From: Planctomycetales bacterium 71-10
GTDB lineage: Bacteria > Planctomycetota > Planctomycetia > Isosphaerales > Isosphaeraceae
DNA length: 64,000 nucleotides
Reading direction: 5' to 3'
Assembly: GCA_001898385.1 (NCBI GenBank)
Contig: MKTT01000081.1
Span: 1-64,000 of the forward strand
Part shown: one piece after another, positions 26,271 through 35,347 of the stretch
How positions within the stretch are numbered: the first letter of the stretch is position 1
How the letters are laid out: the number at the start of each line of letters is the position of its first letter
Translations under genes and position numbers: made by a program
Notes under the pieces: model-generated
Database searches by the model: none
What the model saw: the letters and a program-made list of their open reading frames with translations, nothing else
Told to the model about the DNA's origin: nothing

Positions 26271-26658
26271 CGATCGATCCCCATAATGTTTCGCGAGGAC
26301 TGTCAAAATCGCCGCTCCCGCCGGTTTCCTGAAATCCGGCCGCGCCCCCGCGCGATCTTACCGCGATGAGGTGATCGTGATCTTTGACAATTCGATCGTG
26401 GGGAGGACCCGAACCGAACGGGACTTCGATCGGCCCGCGCGCCATCTTGGGACGGGGCGCAAGGCCCACCCGGACGGGCTCGCGACCCGAGACGATCGAG
26501 GAGCGGAAACGCAAAATCGACGATTCGAAAACGACGTTCAAAGCCAAATCGCGGGACGCCAAAACAAGCCATAATCCAACATCAAACCACGACTTGTGTT
26601 AAAACGACCGCGCAGCCTGCTTCCCATCCTTCGTGCGAAGGAACCCAAATCGAACCGG

Positions 26659-28953
26659 TCACGGCTGGGCGGCGACGGCGGCGGCCTGGGCGATGGCGGC
26701 GGCGGCGCAGGCGAGGGCTTGGGCGGTGGCGGGGACGGCCGCCTTGAGCTGGTCGGGCCGGTTCAGCTCGATCGCCTCGCGGACGGCGGGGAGGGGCCAG
26801 CACGCGTAGCCGGTGGTCAGGCCGGGGGCGAAGACGGAGTGCCTGAACCAGGGCCGGCCGGCCAGGCCGTCCGGGAGCAGGAACGCCCGCTCGATCCGGG
26901 TCAGGGCCTCGTTCAGCGCCTCCAGCTTCTCGGGTCGCGCCCCGTCCCGGCGGTCCAGGGCGTTCAGCGCGTCGTCCAGCTTCCGGGCCTCGGCATCGAA
27001 GGCGAGGGCGGCGTCGGCCAGCGTCGTCAGGCCCTCGAAACCTTCGTCGGGCGCGGGGCTCGCGGCCCTGCGGACCTGCCGGGCGCGGAGGAGCCGAAGC
27101 TCGTCGACGTAGCTCCGGAGGGCCTGGGCGTAGGGGGTGAAGCGGAGCGGCAGGACGTCCGCCCCGGCGGCCCGCATCAGGATCGCGACGTACAGCCGCG
27201 CGGCGGTGGCGTGGGTCAGGAACTCGGGGTCGCCGTGCTTCTCCATCCAGTGGAAGTCGTCGTAGATCGAGTGGTACACCCCGTAGCGGCCGGAGAAGTC
27301 GACGTCCATCGACGGCACCCCCAGGTGATCCAGGAACGCCGTGTAGTCCGACCCGGATCCCAGCGGGGCCATCTGCGGGATGAAGCCGACCGGCGCGGCG
27401 GGCCTGCCGTCGCGGGACCAGAATGGGTCGGCCAGCAGCAGCGGGCTCGAAGCCACCCAGCCGGCCCGCTTCGATTCGACCCAGGCGTCGCGGAGGTTGC
27501 GGCCCGTGCGAGGGTCGGTCACCGACGCGGCCGATCCCAGCACCAGGTCCCGCAGCGAGGGGACGCCCCCCATGTCCAGCTCCGGCCCGCTCACGGCGGC
27601 GTCGACGTTGAGCATGAGGGCCGCCTTCCTGTCGACCTCCGCGGCGAACTGCTCGGCCCACTCGGTCGACCCGACCAGGCCGTATTCCTCGGCGTCCCAG
27701 CTCGCGTAGACGATGGTCCGCCGCGGCTTCCATCCCTCCTTCGCCGCCTGCCCGAGCGCCCGACAGACCTCCAAAGTCGCGGCCGTCCCGCTGGAGGGGT
27801 CGACGGCGCCGTAGACCCAGGCGTCGCGGTGGTTCCCCAGCATGATCCAGCGATCGGGCTCGACCGACCCCGGCAGCGTGGCGATCACGTTCCAGATCGT
27901 CCGCAGCTTGTACTCGGTCGCGACGGTCATCGTCGCCTCGGCCGGCCCGGGTCCGACGTGATAGGAGAGGGGCAGCCCGCCTTGCCAGCCGTTGGGGGCG
28001 TTGGGCCCGGCCAGTCGCGTGAGGATCTCGTTCGCGGCCCCGTAGCCGATCGGGATCGACGGGATGGTGGCGAAGTAGTCGTCGCGCCTCAGCTTCGTCT
28101 TCGCCTCCCACTCCTTCACCTGCTCCTCGAACTGGAGCGGGAAGCCGAAGCGGCCGTCGAACGGCAGCCGAGGGGCCCCGGGGATCGAGGGCCCGTCGGG
28201 GGTGGAGGGGTCGCCGGGGCCGAGCGAGAGGAACTGCACGCTCCCGCGCTGGACGGCCGACTCGGGCCGGAACGGGCCGTCGGGATAGACGTCCCCCCGG
28301 GCGAAGCCGTCGTCGGCCGGGTCGGAGTAGATGAGGACGCCGCGGGCCCCGCGCTTCTGGGCGTTGAGGACCTTCAGGCCGCGGAACAACCCGCCGTAGC
28401 GGCAGAGGACCAGCTTGTCGCGGACGTCGAGCCCCAGGTCTTCGAGCTGCTTGAAGTCCTCGGGCCGGCCGTAATTGGCGTAGATCACCTGGCCCGACGC
28501 CGTCCCGGAGACGCCGTAGCCGTGGAAGGCGGGGAAGGCGTCGGAGCTGGCCGAGTCGGCGTCGGCGGCCACCGGCTGCTCGTCGACGTCCAGGTCCATC
28601 GGCTCGGGCCGGTCGAGGCCCAGCGTCGGCGGCGCGGAGGGCTGGTTGAGGAGGACCTCATAGGGGACGATCTCGGCCGTCCATCCCCATTCGCGGAGCC
28701 TGTCGCGGACGAACTTCGCGGTCTTCTCGTCGGCCGGCGAGCCCGCGGGGTGGGGCTCGCCGGTGAGCGTCCGCAGCCAGCGGCGGGCGTCGGCGGGCGT
28801 CGGGACGGCCATGGCCTTGAGCTCGGCCTCGCGATGGGCGGCGGCCGTCGCGGGCGCGAAGCCGATCGGCGGCGGCTCCTGGGCGAAGGTCGCGGGGGCG
28901 AGGACGAGGGCGAGCAGGAAGGCGGGCGGCGCGGGGCGGCGGGCGAGCGGCAT
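26659..28953 (-). CDS. Exported M28B peptidase, glutamate carboxypeptidase II-like
   Basis: A 764-residue exported zinc carboxypeptidase-type protein. Signal peptide (PAPPAFLLALVLAPATFAQE), PA domain (about 150-310; GVSGTASGQVIYANYGRPED), peptidase core with ligands in LGNHRDAWVYGAVDPSSG (His, Asp), YASWDAEEYGLVGSTEW (Glu pair), MLNVDAAVSG (Asp) and GVYHSIYDDF (His), then a helical dimerisation-type C-terminal domain. This matches the PSMA/TfR family order. ATG 28953 has AGGAGAGG seven bases upstream; the ATG 39 nt earlier lacks a signal-like start. It is a second M28 enzyme in the window, unlike the PDZ-bearing one at 8.5 kb. Confidence 0.92.
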   Translation of the reverse strand: MPLARRPAPPAFLLALVLAPATFAQEPPPIGFAPATAAAHREAELKAMAVPTPADARRWLRTLTGEPHPAGSPADEKTAKFVRDRLREWGWTAEIVPYEVLLNQPSAPPTLGLDRPEPMDLDVDEQPVAADADSASSDAFPAFHGYGVSGTASGQVIYANYGRPEDFKQLEDLGLDVRDKLVLCRYGGLFRGLKVLNAQKRGARGVLIYSDPADDGFARGDVYPDGPFRPESAVQRGSVQFLSLGPGDPSTPDGPSIPGAPRLPFDGRFGFPLQFEEQVKEWEAKTKLRRDDYFATIPSIPIGYGAANEILTRLAGPNAPNGWQGGLPLSYHVGPGPAEATMTVATEYKLRTIWNVIATLPGSVEPDRWIMLGNHRDAWVYGAVDPSSGTAATLEVCRALGQAAKEGWKPRRTIVYASWDAEEYGLVGSTEWAEQFAAEVDRKAALMLNVDAAVSGPELDMGGVPSLRDLVLGSAASVTDPRTGRNLRDAWVESKRAGWVASSPLLLADPFWSRDGRPAAPVGFIPQMAPLGSGSDYTAFLDHLGVPSMDVDFSGRYGVYHSIYDDFHWMEKHGDPEFLTHATAARLYVAILMRAAGADVLPLRFTPYAQALRSYVDELRLLRARQVRRAASPAPDEGFEGLTTLADAALAFDAEARKLDDALNALDRRDGARPEKLEALNEALTRIERAFLLPDGLAGRPWFRHSVFAPGLTTGYACWPLPAVREAIELNRPDQLKAAVPATAQALACAAAAIAQAAAVAAQP

Positions 28954-29096
28954 CCGGGGCCTCTCCTGGCGGGCGGCGGCGATCGGTGTCATCCTGGGCG
29001 CGGGGCCGGAGGGCCAGCATACGCGGCCGGTCCGGGGTTTTCGACGCTTTTCCGCGGCCTCGACCTAAGAAACGCCGGCCTGGGTCGTGGTCTGAG

Positions 29097-29669
29097 ATGT
29101 ACGGCAACCCGTCCTCCATATCGAGCACGCCGATGGCAGGTGAACGCGACCCGGACGGCGACGCGTGGGTGCGCGACGCGGTCTCCCGATTCGAGGGGCC
29201 CCTGTCGCTCTACGCGCGACGCCTCCTGAACGACGCCGAGGCGGCCCGCGACGTGGTGCAGGACGTCTTCCTGCGCCTCTGCGCCCAGCCCCGCGGCGAC
29301 GTCGACGGCCACCTGGCCGAATGGCTGTTCACGGTCTGCCGGAATCGGGCGCTGGACGTCCTGCGGAAGGAGCATCGCATGACCCGATTGCACGACGAGC
29401 AAGTCGACCGCTGCCTCAGCCCGGCCCCCGGGCCGCACGACGTCGCCGAGGTCCACGACCTGGGGGCGCGCGTGCTGTCGCTCCTGGACACTTTACCCCC
29501 CAACCAGCGCGAGGTGATCCGCCTGAAGTTCCAGAACGGTTTCTCCTACCAGGAGATCAGCCGGATCAGCGGCCACAGCGTCTCCAACGTCGGCTACCTG
29601 ATCCACGCCGGGATCAAGACCCTCCGGGGCCGCCTGTTCGACAACCGCACCGCCGGCGCGGGCGCCTGA
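29097..29669 (+). CDS. ECF-type RNA polymerase sigma factor
   Basis: A 190-residue sigma-70 family protein with region 2 (YARRLLNDAEAARDVVQDVF, then HLAEWLFTVCRNRALDVLRK) and region 4 (TLPPNQREVIRLKFQNGFSY, then QEISRISGHSVSNVGYLIH). Start 29097 is uncertain; ATG 29133 would give 178 residues and both lack a strong ribosome site. The next gene, 35 bp on, begins with an anti-sigma-like region, so the pair is likely a sigma/anti-sigma unit. Confidence 0.88.
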   Translation: MYGNPSSISSTPMAGERDPDGDAWVRDAVSRFEGPLSLYARRLLNDAEAARDVVQDVFLRLCAQPRGDVDGHLAEWLFTVCRNRALDVLRKEHRMTRLHDEQVDRCLSPAPGPHDVAEVHDLGARVLSLLDTLPPNQREVIRLKFQNGFSYQEISRISGHSVSNVGYLIHAGIKTLRGRLFDNRTAGAGA

Positions 29670-29704
29670 ACATCCAGCCCTACATATAAAGGAGAGACCG
29701 GACC

Positions 29705-32560
29705 ATGAGCCTCGACATCGACGATCCCCGGCTGACCGCCTTCGCCCTCGGCGAGCTGCCCGAGGCCGAGCGCCCCGACATCGAGCAGGCCCTCGCCGAC
29801 CACCCCGAACTGGCCCGCGAGGTCGAGCAGATCCGCCTGACCGCCCGCTGGCTGTCCGAACAGCTCCACGAGGAGCAGGCCCGCGAGGCCGCCGCCGCCG
29901 CTTCCCCGCTCCGGCTCGTCGCCGACGTCCCTCGCAAGCCCTGGTTCCGGCGGCCCGCCTCGTGGCTGTCGGCCGCGGCGGCCGTGCTGGTCCTCGGGGT
30001 TTCGGCGACCCTGCTGATGCCGAGATATCAGGCGGCCCGCGAGGAGCCCGCCGCCCGCTACGCCCGATGGTTCAAGACCGACGTCGCGAGCGACAAGGCC
30101 GTCGCCTCGGCACCGGCCCCCGCGCCGGCGGCGGAGCCCGCCCTCGTCGCCGCCGCGTCGCCCGACGTCCTGCGGGACCAACTCGCCGGCACGAGCCCGG
30201 TGGTGGTCGGGACCCAGGGGGGCGGCCTCTATAACTTCGACGACTCCCCCAGCCAAGCCGCCCCGAAGGCCGGGACCGTCGTCACCCGACAGCGTAGGAT
30301 GCTCGACCCCGCCCAGTCCCAGGCCCCGGCCCCCCCCGCCGCGGTCGCCGCGAACGCCCCCGACGCGAGATTCGCCGCCCCCCAGGTCCGGGCCCTCGGC
30401 CGCGGCGTCGAACAGCTCGCCGCGCGTTCTCCTCAAGGCCGACAAGAGGCTCAGGGACAGGGACAGCAACAGGGGTCGCAGGGGCAGCAACAGGGAGGGC
30501 CGCCAGGACAGGGCCAGGGCTCGTCCGTGGGGATGAACGGCATGGCGCAGATGGGCCAGTCGGGCGGCCGGCCCATGATGAACGGGATGATGGCCGGCAT
30601 GATGGGCGAGGGTCGGAACGCGGGCGGCATGGGAGGGATGCGAGGCAGGCCGGCTCGGGGTGACCTGGCCGCCGGTCCCTCCTCGGCCGATCGGGGAGCG
30701 ATCAATTCCTTCGGCACCCTCGACGACAGGCAACTCGCCGCCGGCGCCTCTCAGAGTCAGGGGCAGGGTCGGGGCCTGGAACTCGGTCAGTCGCTCCCAC
30801 AACTCTCCGAGGCGAAGCCGGGCCAGATGGCCCAGAAGTCAGGCGACCCGGCGCAGCCGACGGACTCGAAGGCGTTCACCCACTATTCGGATCGGAACGT
30901 ATCCGATCTCGCCAAGGCGCCGGAGGCGGCCGGCGCCGTCCCCGCGGCGGACGCCCCGGTGGCACTCGCCCTCAAGGAGAAGGGCGAGTCGAGGCCGGCG
31001 ATCCTCGACGGGGCCGTCTCCGCGATGAAGTCGGTCGACAAGCTCGGCGAGGCCGAAGTGGCCCGGGAGGTCGCGCAGCCCGAGGCCCGGTTCGGCCTCG
31101 AACTGAAGGACGCCGAGGCGGTGAAGCCGGAGCCGGTCTCCGAGCCCGCGCCGGCCCCGGCCGTGGAGGAGAACCCGTTCGTCCTCACCAGCCAGGAGGC
31201 GGCCTCGACGTTCGCGATCGACGTGGACACGGCGTCGTACTCGATCGTCCGGCGCTCACTGATGGAGCAGAACCGGCTACCGTCGCCGGGCGAGGTGCGG
31301 ATTGAAGAGATGCTCAACTACTTCCCCTACCAGGACGCGCTGCCGCCGGCCGGGAGCCCGGACCCGTTCGCCATCCACGTCGAGCCGGCCCGCTGCCCCT
31401 GGAACGCGGCGAACCGCCTGGCGAGGATCGGCATCATGGGCCGTCCGCTCGGCCAGGAGGCCCGCAAGCCCAGCAACCTCGTCTTCCTCGTCGACGTCTC
31501 CGGCTCGATGGACCAGCCCAACAAGCTGCCGCTGGTGCAGTGGGGGCTCCAGAAGCTGGTGGAACAGCTCGGCGAGAACGACCGCGTCGCCATCGCCGTC
31601 TACGCCGGGTCGTCGGGCCTGGTGCTGCCGTCGACCTCGGCCATGAACAAGCCGGCGATCCTGTCGAAGATCGAGGAGCTTCGCGCCGGCGGCTCGACCA
31701 ACGGCGGCGCCGGGATCCAGCTCGCCTACGACCAGGCCGCGGCCGGGTTCATCAACGGCGGGATCAATCGCGTCATCCTGGCCACCGACGGCGACTTCAA
31801 CGTCGGCGTCACGAATCAGGATGAGTTGGTGACCCTGGTCGGATCGAAGGCCAAGGGGGAGAAGCCGATCTTCCTGACGGTGCTCGGCTTCGGCATGGAC
31901 AACCTGAAGGACGGCACGCTGGAGAAGCTGGCCGACAAGGGGAACGGCCACTACGCCTACATCGACCGCCCCGAGGAGGCGTACAAGGTGCTGGTCGAGG
32001 AGATGGGTGCCACGCTCGACGTGATCGCCAAGGACGTCAAGATCCAGGTCGAGTTCAAGCCGGAGCTGGTCCGGGCCTACCGGCTGATCGGCTACGAGAA
32101 CCGCGTGATGCCCAACCAGGACTTCCGCAACGATCAGAAGGACGGCGGCGAGATCGGCGCGGGGCACCACGTCACCGCCCTGTACGAGTACGTCCCCGCC
32201 GAGGCCGCCCCCGCCCCGCCGGCCGACGGCGGCCCGTCGCCCGCCTCGTTCACGGTGCGGCTCCGCTACAAGCAGCCCCAGGGGGACGTCGCCACGGAGA
32301 TCGAGCGGCCGGTCGTCGACCGCGGCGTGGACTACGCCGACGCCTCCGACGACTTGAAGTTCGCCTCCGCCGTGGCCGGCTTCGGCATGATCCTGCGGCG
32401 CTCGCCGTCGGTCGGCTCGCTGACCCTCCCCGGCGTCCTCGAGCTGGCCTCGCCGACCCTCGCCCACGACCCCGGCGGCTACCGCCGCGAGTTCCTGGCC
32501 CTGGTCCAGCGGGCCCGCGACATCCAGGCCCCGCCCATCGCCGCCCCGGCGAATCCTTGA
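29705..32560 (+). CDS. VWA-domain protein with anti-sigma-like N-terminus and DUF3520 (YfbK-like)
   Basis: A 951-residue membrane protein. Residues 1-65 (DDPRLTAFALGELPEAER) resemble the cytosolic part of planctomycete anti-sigma factors. One membrane segment follows at about 86-106, then a long low-complexity linker rich in Ala/Pro, Gln/Gly and Met/Gly (about 130-470). The YfbK-type N-terminal domain (about 490-570; STFAIDVDTASYSIVRRSL) precedes a von Willebrand A domain with MIDAS DVSGSMD near 597 and then DUF3520. The likely role is an ECF-sigma partner sensing envelope events through the VWA domain (inference). AAAGGAGAG precedes ATG 29705. Confidence 0.88.
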   Translation: MSLDIDDPRLTAFALGELPEAERPDIEQALADHPELAREVEQIRLTARWLSEQLHEEQAREAAAAASPLRLVADVPRKPWFRRPASWLSAAAAVLVLGVSATLLMPRYQAAREEPAARYARWFKTDVASDKAVASAPAPAPAAEPALVAAASPDVLRDQLAGTSPVVVGTQGGGLYNFDDSPSQAAPKAGTVVTRQRRMLDPAQSQAPAPPAAVAANAPDARFAAPQVRALGRGVEQLAARSPQGRQEAQGQGQQQGSQGQQQGGPPGQGQGSSVGMNGMAQMGQSGGRPMMNGMMAGMMGEGRNAGGMGGMRGRPARGDLAAGPSSADRGAINSFGTLDDRQLAAGASQSQGQGRGLELGQSLPQLSEAKPGQMAQKSGDPAQPTDSKAFTHYSDRNVSDLAKAPEAAGAVPAADAPVALALKEKGESRPAILDGAVSAMKSVDKLGEAEVAREVAQPEARFGLELKDAEAVKPEPVSEPAPAPAVEENPFVLTSQEAASTFAIDVDTASYSIVRRSLMEQNRLPSPGEVRIEEMLNYFPYQDALPPAGSPDPFAIHVEPARCPWNAANRLARIGIMGRPLGQEARKPSNLVFLVDVSGSMDQPNKLPLVQWGLQKLVEQLGENDRVAIAVYAGSSGLVLPSTSAMNKPAILSKIEELRAGGSTNGGAGIQLAYDQAAAGFINGGINRVILATDGDFNVGVTNQDELVTLVGSKAKGEKPIFLTVLGFGMDNLKDGTLEKLADKGNGHYAYIDRPEEAYKVLVEEMGATLDVIAKDVKIQVEFKPELVRAYRLIGYENRVMPNQDFRNDQKDGGEIGAGHHVTALYEYVPAEAAPAPPADGGPSPASFTVRLRYKQPQGDVATEIERPVVDRGVDYADASDDLKFASAVAGFGMILRRSPSVGSLTLPGVLELASPTLAHDPGGYRREFLALVQRARDIQAPPIAAPANP

Positions 32561-32587
32561 GTTCGGGGCGAACCGTCAACCCTCCGG

Positions 32588-32622
32588 GGGCCGGCCTCCC
32601 CATCGCGGAGGGGTCGGCCTTT
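32588..32622 (+). terminator. Probable terminator of the VWA gene
   Basis: An imperfect stem (GGCCGGCCTCC with GGAGGGGTCGGCC) around a short loop, followed by TTTC, 30 bp after the stop. It lies between converging genes. Confidence 0.45.
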
Positions 32623-32648
32623 CACGCATGGGAGCGGATCGGTGAAGG

Positions 32649-33227
32649 TCACAGCCCGTCAGGATGGGAGGACAGCCAACCGGCATGGGCGGCCTTGATC
32701 CGATCGCGCTCGGCCGACGACTCCAGGATCAGGTCCACCCCTCCGTCATAGGGGTGGAACAACCAGCGACAGTCGGGCGGCAGGATCATAATGTTGACGA
32801 TCTGGTTCATCGCCGCCGACCGAAGGACCGGGTCGAAGACCCCGGCCCGCCAGGTCCATTCCCTCGCGAAGACATGCCAGTATGTCGGCGCGATGAAGTC
32901 CTCTTCGAGTTCGTGCATGGCGAGGCTCCGCCACGGCTTCGCATCCGGGTCGATCTCGCGCAGGAGCCGTTCGTGGTCGCCAGCCTCGACGTCGAAGGGC
33001 CCGATGCAGGAAGTCGTCAGGAGAACGGCCTGCGCCCCCGGGCCGAGCAACTCGCCTAGGATGCGATTCTGTCGGCCCAGGACGACGGCGAACTCGTCCT
33101 CGTCGTCGGGATAACGCTTGGAATCGGGCAGGTTGTGGAACCGGACCCATCGGGCGGGCAACCGGCCCCTCATGCGATACGCCAGGGGCTCGCATCCCGG
33201 GAAGGCCCGGCCCCAGTCTTCGAGCAT
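32649..33227 (-). CDS. DUF3885 domain protein
   Basis: A 192-residue soluble protein. The segments WVRFHNLPDSKRYPDDEDEF and WLFHPYDGGVDLIL are the hallmark of DUF3885, a family of unknown function often found as a stand-alone gene in varied genomes and sometimes next to immunity-type genes. ATG 33225-33227 has a GAGGCGGGG ribosome site. It starts 10 bp after the stop of the 33238 gene, so the two are probably co-transcribed, but nothing links their functions. Confidence 0.7.
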   Translation of the reverse strand: MLEDWGRAFPGCEPLAYRMRGRLPARWVRFHNLPDSKRYPDDEDEFAVVLGRQNRILGELLGPGAQAVLLTTSCIGPFDVEAGDHERLLREIDPDAKPWRSLAMHELEEDFIAPTYWHVFAREWTWRAGVFDPVLRSAAMNQIVNIMILPPDCRWLFHPYDGGVDLILESSAERDRIKAAHAGWLSSHPDGL

Positions 33228-33237
33228 CGCCCCCGCC

Positions 33238-33906
33238 TCAGCTCGCCGGCACGACGTTCAACTGCCCCGCCTGCGAGACGATCTCATAAGGTCTCCCCTG
33301 CGAGACATCCGTCGGGACCCACTTCGACGAGGCGAAGACCGTGTTGACGTCGGCGAGCTGGATGGCGTAGCGCCGCTCCACGGTGTCGAAGCTCACCTGG
33401 AACGACGGGGAGCTGTTGAACGGGCCGCCGTAGGGGGCGTAGTAGACCTGGCTCGCCCCCGGGGCCAGGGTGAAGTCGAAGAACTTCCCGCCCTGGTAGG
33501 TCGAGGCCGAGACGCTGAACGTGACGGCCGCCTGGGTGGCGTTCTTGATCGTGACGAGGCCGTAGTTCTGGTTCGCGGGCGGGGCGGTCGGACGGTTGTT
33601 CAAAGGCCCGCCCTGGTTCCCCAGGAAGCCCGCGCCCACGCCCGAGGTCGTCGGACCGTTGGGGCCGGGGACGGTGACGCCGGGCGTCCTGCGCTGGAGC
33701 GGCTTCAGGGCGTTGTTGTTCGCCCGCAGGGCGTTGTCGGCCGGCGGGGCGGCGTGGGCGTTCGCCCGGCTCGCCGCCCGCTGGGCCCGGAGCGCCGCGG
33801 CGCGCTCGGCCAGCATCGCCCGCATCGAGGGGATGGCGGCGGTCGGCAGCCGCTCCTCCATCGTCTCGCCCCACGGCCGGAATGTCCGGATTCGCCGCGC
33901 CTTCAT
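33238..33906 (-). CDS. Exported-type hypothetical protein with LEDR-like N-terminus
   Basis: A 222-residue protein. The N-terminus (RRIRTFRPWGETMEERLPTA) resembles the Arg-rich LExLEDR start shared by many large planctomycete surface proteins, in place of a standard signal peptide. A low-complexity Ala/Asn/Pro region (about 35-110) leads to a beta-sandwich-like domain (about 115-222) starting YGLVTIKNATQAAVTFSV. No enzyme motif is seen. Probably secreted or surface-attached (inference). Confidence 0.6.
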   Translation of the reverse strand: MKARRIRTFRPWGETMEERLPTAAIPSMRAMLAERAAALRAQRAASRANAHAAPPADNALRANNNALKPLQRRTPGVTVPGPNGPTTSGVGAGFLGNQGGPLNNRPTAPPANQNYGLVTIKNATQAAVTFSVSASTYQGGKFFDFTLAPGASQVYYAPYGGPFNSSPSFQVSFDTVERRYAIQLADVNTVFASSKWVPTDVSQGRPYEIVSQAGQLNVVPAS

Positions 33907-34038
33907 GGATCCGCCCTCGTCGTCTCGGTGTCGCGTCTTCGATCCGCATCCCCCAACTCTTGCCGCGCGTTGCGGGGGATGTCGGGCACGAACCGATTTT
34001 CACACGACGAGGACGAAACATGCAAGCATTGAAGGCGA

Positions 34039-35343
34039 TTATTCGCGGACCTGTCCGTCGCCGTAGACGACCCACTTGGTGGAGGTGAGTTCCCGGAGGC
34101 CGCAGGGGCCGCGGGCGTGATACTTGTCCGTGCTGATGCCGATCTCGGCGCCGAGGCCCAGCTGGCCGCCGTCGTTGAAGCGGGTGGAGGCGTTGACCAT
34201 GACGGCCGAGCTGTCGACGTGGGCGACGAAGCGGCGGGCGGTCGCCAGGTCGCGGGTGACGATGGCCTCGGTGTGGGACGAGCCGTGGCGGGCGATGTGG
34301 TCCATCGCCTCGTCCATCGAGCCGACGACCTTCACGGCCAGGATCTTGTCGAGGAACTCGGTGTCCCAGTCCTCGGGCGAGGCGGGCGTCGCGTCGGGGA
34401 CGATCGCGCGGGCCTTATCGTCGGCGCGGAGGGCGACGCCGGCCGCCTTCAGGGCCTTCGCGGCCTCGGGGAGCCAGGTCGGGGCGATCGCGCGATGGAC
34501 GAGGAGCGTCTCGGCCGCGTTGCAGACCCCCGGGCGCTGGGCCTTGGAGTTGACGATGATCCGGGTGGCGACGTCGGGGTCGGCGGCCTCGTCCACGTAC
34601 ACGGCGCAGATGCCGTCGTAGTGCTTCATGACGGGCATGCGGGCCTCGGCGACGACGCGGCGGATCAGGCCCTCGCCGCCGCGGGGGATGGCCAGGTCGA
34701 CGAACTCCGGCAGCGCCAGCAGCTTGCCGACGGCCGCGCGGTCGGTGGTGGGGACGAGCTGGACGGCGTGCTCGGGGAGCCCGTGCGGGGCCAACTCGTC
34801 GGCCAGGATGCGGTGGAGGGCGCGGTTGGAGTGGATGGCCTCCTTGCCGCCGCGGAGGATGGCCGCGTTGCCGCTCTTGACGCCGATGGCGGCGGCGTCG
34901 ACCGTCACGTTCGGCCGGCTCTCGTAGATCATGAAGATCACGCCCAGCGGCACGCGGACCTGCACGACGTCGATGCCGTTGGGGCGCTTGCTCGACCGGA
35001 CGACCTCGCCGATCGGGTCCGGCAGCGCGGCGACTTCCAGCAGGCTCCTCGCCATCTCGCCTATGCGCTTCGGGTTGAGCGTCAGGCGGTCGACGGCCGC
35101 GGCGTTCAGGCCCAGGCCGGGCGCGGCGGCGACGTCGAGGGCGTTGGCCTCCAGAAGCTCGTCGCCGCGGGCCTCCAGCGCGCGGGCCGCGGCGGCGAGC
35201 CAGGCGTCCTTGGCCCCGGGGCCGAGCGTGGCCAGGGCCCGCGCGGCCCGCTTCGCCTTCTGCGCCATGTCGCGGCAGAGGGCGTCCAGCTCCGCCTCCT
35301 CGCCCGCGATCGTCCCGCCCGTCGCCGTCGCCTCGGTCGCCAT
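34039..35343 (-). CDS. proA: Gamma-glutamyl phosphate reductase
   Basis: A 434-residue cytosolic enzyme that reduces gamma-glutamyl phosphate to glutamate semialdehyde with NADPH in proline synthesis. The catalytic Cys lies in AQRPGVCNAAET; other hallmarks are VPLGVIFMIYESRPNVT, VDLAIPRGGEGLI and GLGAEIGISTDKYHARGP. ATG 35343 is chosen because it follows GGTAGG and gives the normal length. It begins only 4 bp after the folP stop, so it is the last gene of the recO-to-proA run. proB is not in the window. Confidence 0.96.
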   Translation of the reverse strand: MATEATATGGTIAGEEAELDALCRDMAQKAKRAARALATLGPGAKDAWLAAAARALEARGDELLEANALDVAAAPGLGLNAAAVDRLTLNPKRIGEMARSLLEVAALPDPIGEVVRSSKRPNGIDVVQVRVPLGVIFMIYESRPNVTVDAAAIGVKSGNAAILRGGKEAIHSNRALHRILADELAPHGLPEHAVQLVPTTDRAAVGKLLALPEFVDLAIPRGGEGLIRRVVAEARMPVMKHYDGICAVYVDEAADPDVATRIIVNSKAQRPGVCNAAETLLVHRAIAPTWLPEAAKALKAAGVALRADDKARAIVPDATPASPEDWDTEFLDKILAVKVVGSMDEAMDHIARHGSSHTEAIVTRDLATARRFVAHVDSSAVMVNASTRFNDGGQLGLGAEIGISTDKYHARGPCGLRELTSTKWVVYGDGQVRE

Positions 35344-35347
35344 CGTC

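Noticed and set aside
26384-26602. A 72-codon plus-strand frame in the 26.4-26.6 kb gap
   Set aside because: No ribosome site, no domain pattern, and it lies in an AT-richer non-coding gap.
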